Below are positions 24,490 through 35,454 of a stretch of DNA of 64,000 bases, piece by piece; within the stretch, counting starts at the first letter, position 1, and every line of letters starts with the position of its first letter. The position numbers and the translations under genes were made by a program. Source of the stretch: Viridothelium virens (lineage: Eukaryota > Ascomycota > Dothideomycetes > Trypetheliales > Trypetheliaceae); assembly GCA_010094025.1 (NCBI GenBank), contig ML991802.1, positions 1 through 64,000 of the forward strand, written 5' to 3'. The notes beneath the pieces were generated by a model. The model was not told where the DNA came from, ran no database searches, and worked only from the letters and a program-made list of their open reading frames with translations.

Positions 24490-27400
24490 ATGGCCCAAGT
24501 TCAGGACCGCCCTGTCAAAACTTGCACTGAGTGTAGACGACGTAAAGTTCGCTGCGATAAAGTATTTTTTTTCTCTCTCCCCTTTCGGTGGCAAGCACAG
24601 GATCAGTCCGACTGACTCTCTCAGGTGCGACCAGTCTGTGGTCGATGTCGTGATAGTAGAAGTCAGGTACGACATAGGCTTGTACTACTATGATGGACCA
24701 TTTCAAGACTTATCAGAGCGTAGTGCATCTATGAATCGAGTCAACCTAAGCAATTCGCATTCATCGGTATGACGGAAATGGGTCCAGCCAGTCTTATGGA
24801 AAATGCAGTTCCTAATTCGTTATGCAGACGAAACCCGAAGGCAAGCTGGTCCTGAACAGTCCAGCGAAGAGATTCCGACCTCAATCTTGACCATACCCGT
24901 TGAGAGACTGCAGTCTATTGAGCAACGAGTGGAGAGATTGACTCGCATTGTTCAAAATCTGCGTAGGTGCTCCCTCGTCTTCATGCGCGTTCTCCACTGA
25001 ATCCTTACTAGAACATGCAGCGGGTGAGCAAGTCTCTAACGACTACTCTCGTGGGACTTCTCAAGGTATCGCCGGTATTTGCATCTGATTTGATTGCTCA
25101 TGATTGGAGCTAATATCTATGACAATCAGGCGCTGTCAAAGATGAATCACCCGGGTTAGGTTCTGATCGCATGAGCAATCTTACCATCCAGCCTAGAGGT
25201 AGATTTCGTTATGTTGAGAAGAGCTTTTGGGTCTCCATGTGCCAAGAGGTACCTGCTCTGGACTTGAGAACCCTTTCAGACTATCAGCTAAAGTGCACAG
25301 GTATCAGAACTGGAACAATTGATCACTGGCCAAAATCGACATGACCAATCATCTTTGGAAAGCTCTCACGCTTATTCTGTCCACTCCACCTCACCTCGAA
25401 ACACTAGAGAGACTTCCAGCACGATAGCGCCAAATCCAGAGCTAGAACCTTCATCGAGCGTGCAAGATCCTTTGCTTGGTGAACTTGTGTCACCGGCACC
25501 AGTTTGGACAGATCATCAACATCGACCAAGTAAATTTCAATACCGTTCACCCAGTCTCATCAGTCAGCTCCCGGCACGACAACAGTGTGATCTCCTAATC
25601 AACGCGTACTTTGAGGGCTTTCATCCTTTGGCACCTCTCGTGCATATTCCCACGTTCAAGCAATCTTACGACACCTTATGGCAAACCCTCGACCAGCCTC
25701 CAAGTACAGCGTCGACTTCGTTTTTAGCACTATTATTGGCGGTTGTCTTTGCAGGGAGCATCGCATGCCCACCTAAACTCATCCAGACTGCGTTTCCATT
25801 CAAGACTCATGAGGAGACTGCAACTGCCTTGAGAGAGAGAGCGATTCAAGCTATTCGCTCCTCCAACTTTCCTAACACACCTACCATAGACTCTTTTGCA
25901 GCATATCTCATTTGCCAAGGGATCTGGATGCGAGGTGAGTATTTCCATGATCATGTACCTCTAGCTGTCACTCACTGACACGTGCCTTCAGAAGAGGAGC
26001 CATTGAATTGTTGGTAAGCTTGGTTTCTTCTTATTCTCTTTATCTCTCCAAAATGTTATGATTTTCTCTCATTTCTACTTTTCTGAGCATTAAGAAAACC
26101 CCAAATCCACCGTGCTAACTATATCTAAAGCGCCTTCATTGGTCTTTCCTTCCGCGTGGCCCAGATGCTCGGCCTGCACCAAGATCCCACCCATTTCAAA
26201 TCCTTCGATCCGATCAGTGCCGAAGTCAGGAGACGAATATGGTGGCATGTCGTCCACCTGGATGTCTCAATCGCTGTCGCTTCTGGATTACCACCAGTCA
26301 TTGATCTTCATTGCTGGGACGTCCAAAAGCCCACGGAATTGAAAGATGAATATATCGGGACTGCTGAAGGAGTAGAGTACGACAAGACTGTGACTAATAG
26401 GATTCGCTTTCCTGACAGAGCAGACGATCCCGAAGATCTCAATGGCACCTCTATGGTTTCTACAGGCGGCATTCTTGCCGGTGGGAAGCTATCCAGCACC
26501 TGTAAGTTCCGCCGTGTTACAGCATTGACATTCAGAGCTCATGTGCTACAGACGTCATGCGAAAGGCCCTCTCCAAGCTTTGTAGCAGGTCTTCCCCCTC
26601 TGTCGAGGACCAGTCAGAGATGAGAGCCTGGTTCCGGAACATGACTACTGATCTTGCATCAAGAATCGAGCGAATTCCTCGCGGCGCCTCTACCAGACGA
26701 GGGGGCACTATTCGTCAGCCTGGAGATACGGCCGAATACAGGTTTCGCCTCAATAAGTGGGCGAGGCTACTGTTGTCAGGCTTTATTGACCGTAATTGGA
26801 GTATGTCATACATCCCCATGAAGATTCAGCACTGACGAGTCTGACCCACACAGCAGTCATTTGCCATCCGATGCTCAAGCTGTCTGCTCAGCAACTCTGG
26901 CCGAACATCTACACCCAGTCAGTGTCCTACAAGTGGCATGTGAACCTGCCTTGCTGACACTAAACAGGGGTCTCAGTCATTGCATTATGCTCCTTAAAAA
27001 GGCTGCCCAATTGGCCTGTATTACAGAGTTTCAGCACTTCCAGTGGAGCTGGCCTGGGCAAGTTCTGTCCCTGCTGCTGACAGGAGGTTGCCTTAGCTAA
27101 CTGCTTCATAGCATTCATCAGCCACTGCACCCCATGATGATCGTGCTCCAAGACGTCATCGATCGCCCCTTCTCGGACTTGGCCGAGGTTGGACGCCTTG
27201 CTATCGACATCGTCTTCGCTCTGCTAGGACCGTCTGAGAATGTGGTGGGCAGTGAGGAGGAAGATGGAAGCATGCGTCGTCCTCTTACTGACGGGGGTCC
27301 AGAGACGTGGGAATACCTCGGTCGTCTGCGATCAACGGCCTGGCTGAAAGCAGGGCTTGACCCCAGCATATTCTGGACACGAGAACAAGCCACAGCCTTC

Positions 27401-27628
27401 TGCCTGGCCGAATCCGACGTGGACACTGATGCGGCGCCTGTTCCTGCAGGTACCGATTTCTCTGAGAGCCTAGTGGACCCGTCCATCTTCCCGACGGATA
27501 CGATGATAGCTGGACAGGATTTTGCGACAGCCAATCAGGACTTTGACCCCATGGAGACGTACTCGGGGAGATGGATCGATGGCCTAAATGACTTCAATTT
27601 TGATGCCATTGGGATTGGATTACAATGA
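24490..27628 (+). CDS. Zn(II)2Cys6 fungal transcription factor
   Basis: Thirteen exons, about 801 residues, from ATG at 24490. The N-terminus is a Zn2Cys6 binuclear cluster, CTECRRRKVRC then CGRCRDSRSQC (C-x2-C-x6-C-x6-C-x2-C-x6-C). Two introns split it, one of them directly before the last cysteine. A linker with a short coiled coil (ERLQSIEQRVERLTRIVQNL) follows. After a variable stretch comes GRFRYVEKSFWVSMCQEV, and then the fungal-specific transcription factor domain (INAYFEGFHPLAPLVHIPTF, GLSFRVAQMLGLHQDPT, EVRRRIWWHVVHLDVSIA). Introns: 24562-24624, 24667-24723, 24767-24827, 24963-25011, 25066-25129, 25249-25300, 25935-25991, 26014-26130, 26502-26551, 26801-26853, 26918-26967 and 27062-27121. 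It should be a nuclear DNA-binding regulator that recognises CGG half-sites. No neighbouring metabolic genes hint at its targets. Confidence 0.9.
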
Positions 27629-29318
27629 CGAATGCCTTCCTTGCCACTTCCAGTGTTTACGAGAAACGTTGAGAAGTGGATGTAAGGCCTTCTGCACAAC
27701 GGAGGCTAGGATGCCCGATTCTTCTTGTCATTGGATAGGTACCTGTAGCATTTAGTCTTTGTGCGCCCCTGCATGCATTACGCGGCCGAGCTTCCCTATT
27801 TTTGGATCCTTCGGCCGGACCGAGATCTTGACTTGGAATTCAGCTCTACCTACCTAAGTTGATAGAAGAGGCATCAACAGAACCAACTTTCCCAGAATTG
27901 CTCTAGACATAGCATTTACACTGTTTTTCTTCATGGACGATGGGAGTTTCTGGTTTCTTTCATTAAGACATATCGATTGAGAGATTCGTACCTTGTTGAA
28001 TAGAACAGAAGACAGACTGTACGATCATTATGGAAGCTCGCCAGAAGACATTATTCTACATAATCGAGATCATAGATCCAATGCAAGATCTTGCAGAGAG
28101 ATCATCGCGAGTGTAGCGAACAACTACTAGTCAGTAACTCTCCGAAAGTGTGGCGTCGTAAGCCTCTGTGAGGCTCGTGGAACTTTCCACGAGTTTCAGA
28201 CCCCGGCCAAAAACGTGCGCATCCAACTTTGTGAGTTAGTTCAAACACTGGGTGAGCACTTATGCAATCATGTAAATCATCAAGCTCAGTGCGATGTAAC
28301 GTCCACAAAGAGTAAACCGCACGGAATAGCCTCCGTCCCTACACGGAAACAGATAGCGCTAGAGTACCTGTGTAGTGATTTTGCAATAGCTTCGTTAAGA
28401 TAGACGGAATTTCCCTATCTTCGTATCAGAGATAGAATGCGAAGTTCAAAAATCCTTATCGCACTCTCACTTAGTCCTCTCAGCTTCCATCTCGTACTTT
28501 GGTTGCCTTCGGCTGTATGGAGATCGTCCTGCAAACAGTTGCATTGGTAATAAGCAAGTCTCCTAAGGTCGCTCAACAGATTTTGGCAACTTGCCTGATA
28601 CCAAGTCTATGTAGTGTAGAGGTTCTGCAGAAACATGTGGTTAGCAGACTCATTGGTCTCATCGGTCTTGTCCGTCCGCTGGTCTCCTGGTTAATCTGGC
28701 GGTGTAAGTGATGAGACTTGGGATCTTCTGCCTGTGCATTCGCCTACCTGGACAGCTGAACATGCATCGGCTACTGAAAGGTGGGATTGTCATGACGTTG
28801 AAGTTGATGGATGTTCTCGGAGATGTGCGAACGCATGCAATCGGCTCGTCACATGAAGCTGCTACCTGGTAGAGGCGGACATCCTGGGCAGCATCTGTAC
28901 GACACAAAAATCCGGGCTTACGCGGTCTCTAAGCCTACAGTACAATGCGGAGCCCCCGGTTGGAGACCTGCTCCACTGCCGCTGATGGTAATTGGGCAAC
29001 GTTGGGGCGCAGCCATTGGCTACATGGAACTGATTTAGTAAATACGGACGTAAGGGTTGACAATTGTCTCGCCATACAGGCTGAAGGCTGAAGGCTGAGA
29101 GGGAACTATGCCCGTAGATGCATGTAATAATCAGGAAATCTACCGAATCCGGGGACAAAACAATTGACAAACAATTGGCGATAATCGGACCCTGGTTTCA
29201 AACCCCATACAACTCCATGCATTACGTACCGGCTGTGAGCAAGGTATCGGTACTTGCCAGGCAAACACTTCACGTGGCACTTTGTCTCGCCTCATGCAAT
29301 GTGCCACCGCCGTCCTGA
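27629..29318. other. No supportable gene
   Basis: About 1.7 kb between the transcription factor and the RhoGAP gene, containing the 3' flank of one and the promoter of the other. No conserved protein, tRNA or repeat was seen. Confidence 0.45.
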
Positions 29319-32016
29319 ATGGGCACGCTGTATTGGGATCCGAAACAACGCGCTGCCTATCTGGCAGTGACTACATTTTTATCCATTCTTACCCTCATCT
29401 CCCCTGTCCTTAACCTCGCAGCACTAACCGCGGAGCGAGCAATGCGCTCCACATTTGCTTCACGGATTCGAAACAAATCCATTAGCGCCGTTCCGCCTCC
29501 CCAGTCCTCCTCGGATTATTCTCAAGATCTCGCCAGAATTGCCCGCCGAATTCTCTACCGATCCCCGTTACCCTCGAAAGCGGGTTACGCCATTTACCTA
29601 CTGAACGCCGCCGCCTTTCCAGATACAAATGACGTAGACTACGATGCTCTGTTGCCATACGTACTGGCTCGTCTACCAGGGGAAGATGAACTCATAAGTG
29701 GTACTGAATATGAGGTCGTCTTCTTTGCAGGAGGAGGAGAGGGTTCAGCGACTAGGAAGTCTGGGAGACCGTCATGGGCGTGGTTTATTCAGGCTTACAA
29801 CGTCCTGTCACGGGCAATGAGGAAGAGGATACAGAGGCTCTACATTGTTCATGAGAAGAGTTGGGTCAGGGTGTTGGTTGAGATGTTCTCAACCGTTGTT
29901 AGCCCGAAGTTCAGGAAGAAGGTTGTTCATGGTACGAGTGATCCCCTTGGTTCATGGAAATAAGGATGCTAAATACTTTATAGTTTCTACGCTTAGCGCT
30001 CTGGCGCTGCACTTGCCAGTTGAGGAACTACTCATCCCACCTTCGGCTTACTTGTACGACCGTCGTCTCTCTCCTGATATCCATGTTCCGTACGTCACAG
30101 GTCGCAGAGCCTTCTCTGCACGGCATCCTCTTCCGAAATCAATGGACGGTCGAACGAGGCTACCCCGCGTACTGCGCGAGACGACGAGCTTTGTGCTGCT
30201 CTCGGGTAATATAAAGCAAGAAGGCATCTTCAGAATTCCGCCTCACGCCAAACTCAACGAAGTCCTCCGGGAAGCTTACGATCGAAGTCAACGCTTTATC
30301 GTCTGGAAGGAAGCTGGTGAGACGCTCCCCGTCCCACAAGCTCATTCTGGAGAAGGCGTGGAAGAAGCCGTCGCCGAAGTTGACCAAATCGACGCCTACG
30401 GAGTTGCAATTGCAACCGGCCTTATCAAATCCTGGTACCGAGAGCTTCGACAGCCAATATTTCCACAAACCAGTTACCCAGAAATTCGTCGAATGTTTGG
30501 CGACCGGGAATTAGAAGTCGAGCTTTCTGATCTGGTCGTGGTCACTTCACCAACCGCCGAGGTCTCACCACTACCTGTAATATCTCGGGTCATTTTAACA
30601 CGCCATCTTTTACCACTTCTTGCTCAGATAGAAGTTCATAAGGACGACAATCAGATGACTGCTCTTAATTTGGCAATCTGCTTCGCTCCAACACTCTTGT
30701 GTGGGCCAGACCAATTAGAGGACATGAAGATCTCCTCCCTCGTAAGCCGATATCTCGAGGCGGCAATCCAGTCCTGGGAGGGTGAGTTGGGGGGTGCCTG
30801 CAGGATCGAGCAAGCCGCCTTTCGGAAAGACCTGAGAGAACCTGAAAACGTGCATGAATACGAAGATCCTTTAGACCTACAGCACTCTGAGTCAGGAGAC
30901 CAAATTAAAGAGGATGAAAGCCAAACCAATGGAATCATCCTTCTAGACAATGAGATCGGAGATGCCCCTCCCTTGCCCCCCCGCCGCGCATTTACCGAGC
31001 AGCAGTCCGGGACAATGGGCCAGCCCCCAGACTTGGCTATCAAGCGGAGACCTGCTCCGGCAGTGGAGATACCTCCTAGATATTCCACCATCATACAGGA
31101 TGGACAGGCTCTGGTCGACTGTTCCCCGACCAGCTATGCTAGAACTACTGATGGATTCGCTCCGCGGCCACCCTGCAGCGGTGCCAATCCTTTTGCAGAT
31201 ATGACGGATAGCGCTCTGCTAGAAAAGGACATCGGCAAATCGCATGCAGAACCTACCTATACTATACCTAAACGAAAAGCCGTTCCTACCGAAACCTCCA
31301 TTACCACCTCCTCCACCGGTGAAATCCGGACCCGCTCCCGCACAAACACCATCTCGCGCAAACCACTCATCCCCTCCAAATCCCCCTCTCTCCAGACCTC
31401 CCCAGACGAACCGCAAACCGCTCCTCCGACGATAACCACTAACTCCACCAACAGCATTCCTCCTCCTCCTTCATCCATCACAACCACTCCTCCAACCTCT
31501 CTACTCGCCTCATTCCCCAAGCCCACTTGGTCCGCCTCCTCCACTCGCACCGCCTCCCTCCCAACCACCTACCCCACACCCGCACCGGCACCTCTTACCA
31601 CCCTCCCAATCCGCAAACCCTCACCTCGTCTCAGCAGCGGCGGCGGCGGCGGCGGCAACTGGCCCGAGTCTCCGGCCTCTGCGTCTTCGACCTCGAGCAT
31701 GGCGCCCCCTCCGATCCCTAAGCCGCGAACGCCAAGTCCAGGCATCTTGCAGCGGATGCCGTCGTTTGAGCCGCCGCAGAAGGCGTCGACGGAGCCTGGG
31801 TTGGGACTTGGGGTAGGAGTAGGGTTGGGAACGGGTTTGGGCGCGAGTGTGAAGGGGAGGGGTGCGGGATTGAATGCAGGGGACAGGGGAGCGACGCCGA
31901 GGAGGCTGGATATGCGAAAGGGGAGTGTGGATGATTTGAGGAGGATTTATGAGGAGCGAGTGGGGACGGTGCAGGGGTTGGTGAGGGTGGGGAGTGGGAA
32001 GGAGAAGGGAGGATGA
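29319..32016 (+). CDS. RhoGAP with N-terminal BCH/CRAL-TRIO-like domain
   Basis: Two exons, about 881 residues, from ATG at 29319. A hydrophobic segment (about residues 14-38) starts the protein. Residues ~130-245 match the BCH/CRAL-TRIO type seen in ARHGAP1-like proteins: YEVVFFAGG, FIQAYNVLSRAMRKRIQRLY, VHEKSWVRVLVEM, VVSPKFRKKVVHVSTLSAL and IPPSAYLYD. The RhoGAP domain (about 260-470) includes the arginine finger in KQEGIFRIPP and DDNQMTALNLAICFAPTLL. It should stimulate GTP hydrolysis by a Rho/Cdc42-type GTPase at a membrane, controlling polarity. The C-terminal third is disordered, rich in Pro, Ser and Thr, with poly-Pro and poly-Gly runs, and ends in a Gly-rich basic tail. Intron 29932-29983 (52 nt) lies inside the BCH domain. 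The start may be further upstream if an extra exon was missed. Confidence 0.88.
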
Positions 32017-32052
32017 TGGGAATACAAAGTACATTGGGTGCGATGGAGGATT

Positions 32053-32056
<4 letters not shown>

Positions 32057-32113
<57 letters not shown>
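32057..32113 (+). repeat. (AG)n microsatellite
   Basis: About 28 uninterrupted AG units begin 40 bp after the RhoGAP stop codon, so they probably fall in its 3' UTR. Length polymorphism between strains is likely. Confidence 0.97.
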
Positions 32114-32115
<2 letters not shown>

Positions 32116-32432
32116 TGAGGATGGTGGGGCTGGAAGTTGGAGATGCAGAAATTTGAGATACCCTTGCATTCGGCGCGGATGGCTTTATAAACGTGGGTTG
32201 GCCCGAGTCATGAGAGCGACGTGAGGTTAATCATTGTAGAGACTTAATAATGGTTACTCTTCTGTTCATTCAACACATTCTTTCGCAACATGAACAATAT
32301 GTGACGGCCGATAGAGAGGCCCACTTTTCGAAAATGGATGACAAACTACATTACACTTTGACACGACGAGTGTCCCGCACCCTTGAGCTTTATCTCTTTA
32401 CCTACCAGCTCTGCCTCATTCATTGATCTTTT

Positions 32433-33924
32433 TCAGTACGCTTGCACATTCCCTGGCGTATATCTCATCGCTGCCTTGGACATGCCCGGAGGTGGATCTC
32501 CTCGAGGGGGTCCACCACGCGGTGGAGGGGCTCCACGAGGTGGTGGCGGGGGATAGACAGGTTGAGAGGGAGGTCCTGGAGGATATGGATTTCCCCGTGG
32601 GACGTAATTATTCGGGCTGCCGTACGAGCAATGTTCAGGCATGTAGCCGGTGTCTTCGTAGTAATCCTCGTATTCTGGAGATGGACTCCGGTCATCGTAA
32701 TAATCATCATCGTAGTCATCATAGTCATCGCCATCATCGTCGGGTTCGAGCTCGTCGTAATACTCCGGGGGATAATCCGATTCTCTGAAACCCCTGTTTT
32801 GATAGCGAGGGTCTGGATAATAGTCCTCTTCTGGCAGGGGCTCGGGCTCAGGATCATAAGGGACTACATCACCTTGCTCATGAGGCCCTGACGGTGGGAA
32901 GTCGTAATGACCCTCCGTGATTGGCTCGCAATCTTGCCAAGGCCTGTCATAGGTTTCTTTGTCGTCTCTTGGCTCCCTTGTGAGTACGCCACAGGCCACC
33001 GCATAAGGCTCAATGTCGATCTTGCGGTCCTCGTAATCATATTGAGCATTTTTGTATGTGCGTTTGCCCCACCGAATATACTGATTAGTCGCAACGATGA
33101 CGACGTCGTTCGTTGGCTTTTTGCCATCCTTCCACCGTTTTATCTCGCCGGTTTTGGTGCGGATGATCGGAAACTGATATAGAAATGCGTAATTATCACC
33201 ATTAATTCCTCTACATCCAGGTGGTACATCGGGATTCTTCTCATAGCGATGGCTCCTCGGCTTCGAACCAGTATTCTCGAGAGGAAGGGGAAAAGTCACT
33301 ATAGAAAAGGTAAGCATCACCACATATAAGTCTAGCCGAGCCATCAATATACATGAAGTGCCTAGACTACTACTTGCTCTAGATTTGAAAGGCCTGTCCT
33401 TCACTATTGCGTTAATGGCATCGGTGAATGCGGGCACATATTGTCTCGATCCAAAGGTATAGTCTATCCTCAATCAGTAGCTGCCACGGTTGGAAACCGA
33501 CTCTTCACTAACAAGGACATTGATATTGAACTGCGTCGCCAGCCCTAAAGTAACGGCCACGCTTTTCCAGATCACGCCTCTCTTTACCAGTCTTCCGAGA
33601 CTTGCTAGGACTCTTGGAGCCGCCAATGACGCAGGAGTCGCTCTTTCCCTTTTTCTGACCCTTTGCTGACCCGCTCTTGTGTCCTTGTGCTCTGGAAATA
33701 TTTACAGACTGCTGGAACTGGGACACCGCAAGTGCAAATGCAGTAAGTGTATCAAGAGTGGTTCGAACGTCTTGAGGCGAGGCTCGCACAAGTGATCCGT
33801 TGTTTGCATTTTGTCCTTGGGATTTGACGCCTTGTGGATTCTTTTTCTGTGGAGTCGCGTTACTGGATGCCGCGACCTGCGCGACGCAAAGCCCGAGGGC
33901 GAGTACACCAAGTTTAAGTTTCAT
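32433..33924 (-). CDS. Secreted RNase N1/T1-fold-like protein with acidic, proline-rich tail
   Basis: Three exons, about 455 residues, from ATG at 33924. Residues 1-19 (MKLKLGVLALGLCVAQVAAS) are a signal peptide. A basic Ser/Lys-rich stretch follows. The central ~130 residues recall secreted fungal RNases of the N1/T1 group: QYQCPYYTFGSRQYVPAFTD near the start (compare the CGG-F-S-x-x-x-A region), a SHRYEKNPD segment where that family has YPHxYNN, then NYAFLYQFPIIRTKTGEI, TNDVVIVATNQY and a closing cysteine (YAVACGV). Similarity is weak, and I could not confirm a full catalytic set. The last ~160 residues are low complexity, first Asp/Glu/Tyr (DDDGDDYDDYDDDYYDD) and then Pro/Gly/Arg (PPPPPRGAPPPRGGPP). 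Introns 33512-33464 and 33373-33299 (75 nt, in frame) are inferred. A secreted effector or an extracellular nuclease is possible. Alternatively it is unrelated to RNases. Confidence 0.62.
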
Positions 33925-35454
33925 TACCCAAACGAGAAGAAAAAATCAGAGCAGAGTGAAGAAGCAATGAATGTGAGGGAAATTCGAAAGAGACAAGAAA
34001 TTGAACATTGAAGTCTAGAAGCATAAGAAAAGGAGTTAGCGAGATCATGTAGCAACATTACTGGACATCAGTTAACAAGATCTAAGACTGGATTTGCACT
34101 CTGTCTAGATGTCTAAATTCAGTGGGTCCCAGGACATCTCAGAAAGGGCTAGATTGATGCCATGCAAGCCAATTGCCTGAGCCTTTTGTTGAGGACAACA
34201 GATTTTGTGTTGTTCTAGGTTGTACATGATAACTTAACGAGGTTGAAGAAGCAGTAATCGGCAGCGCAACCCAGTAGGACGAGAGTCGTGTATTGGCTAT
34301 AGCGCCGGAACATCTCTTCACCATAACTATGAGCTCCAAGCTGGTCCCGTTAGTTTGTTGCTCTTGTTGCTGGATTGCGTAGTTGTTGGATTGGCCATCT
34401 ACAACGATTCGAAATGAACGAGAATGTTGGTACGTGAGTTGGATGACACAGGCACGAAAGAAAGGCTGACCGGAATGCCGACTGCGATGATTCCAGCAAG
34501 CCCTTTGTCATCATAATGAAAGAAGCAGCTGTTGAAGCATGACACCCCTGGGAAAAGGACGATGAGTGAAGAAATACTCCGTCCAGGGCAACATCGCGGT
34601 GATCGCTATCGGAGTTCCGGGATGAGCCGCTATGATCAAGCCACGGTGCCGCACTAGATGACGTACAGCAGTGCGTATGCACAAAATTCAGCCTCAACTA
34701 TGCCCTCATTCGCCCGTTCTCCCTTTTTTCCGCTATGCCTCCGAGAAGAGAATAAGCTCAAGAACTTTAACGTCCAGCATCACTTCTGTTCAGGCGGTAA
34801 AATTTCTTTACAGAGCTCTGAGAGAGGATGCGGCATTCCACCACACTTCAGGCAGGGGTTGCTCTTTCATATCAGTACCACTTTGATGAATCTTACCCGC
34901 AAGCACTCTGATTAGCATGTTTATCTCACAGGACGCGGAGAGATTTCCAAGTGATTGCTATTCTGTACATCGAGATATCCAATATCTTTGGCTTTGCACA
35001 TCATCGTCTACCATTGGTTTTCATTTTCTTCTTGACGTAATTCCGTTCTGTCGTGGCCACTCGTCGGCGTAACTGACCCTCCTTGGAGGACTTGTACAAC
35101 CCCGGGCTTTCATACCAGAATCACGTTTGGGAAACGAGACACAAGCCAGCCTCCCCAATCTAGCAGCTAGGTAACACATTCTAGGTCTTGATCTCCACCT
35201 GTAGAATAAGTGAGATGATCGGGAACCGGAGGCCACTATCGTTCCGTCATCGCTTATCGCTCAGATTGCTTATCTGCCGTGTTATACTGAAACCAGTGTA
35301 CGGGATACCGATCATCCCAATACCAACCGTCATTCTACCGGGATACAAGAGCAGGAGACCTTCGTCATGACTCTCTTCCTCTTTCCCAGCTGGACTGCTC
35401 TCTGGATTTTCGATACTGCTATTGTCCAACGAACCCACTCATCAGTCGCCCACT
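33925..35454. other. No supportable gene
   Basis: About 1.5 kb between the divergent RNase-like and permease genes. It must contain both promoters. No conserved frame or RNA gene was recognised. Confidence 0.45.

Noticed and set aside
31621-32169. 182-codon minus-strand frame with Ser-Leu repeats
   Set aside because: It is the reverse reading of the (AG)n tract and of the proline-rich RhoGAP tail.
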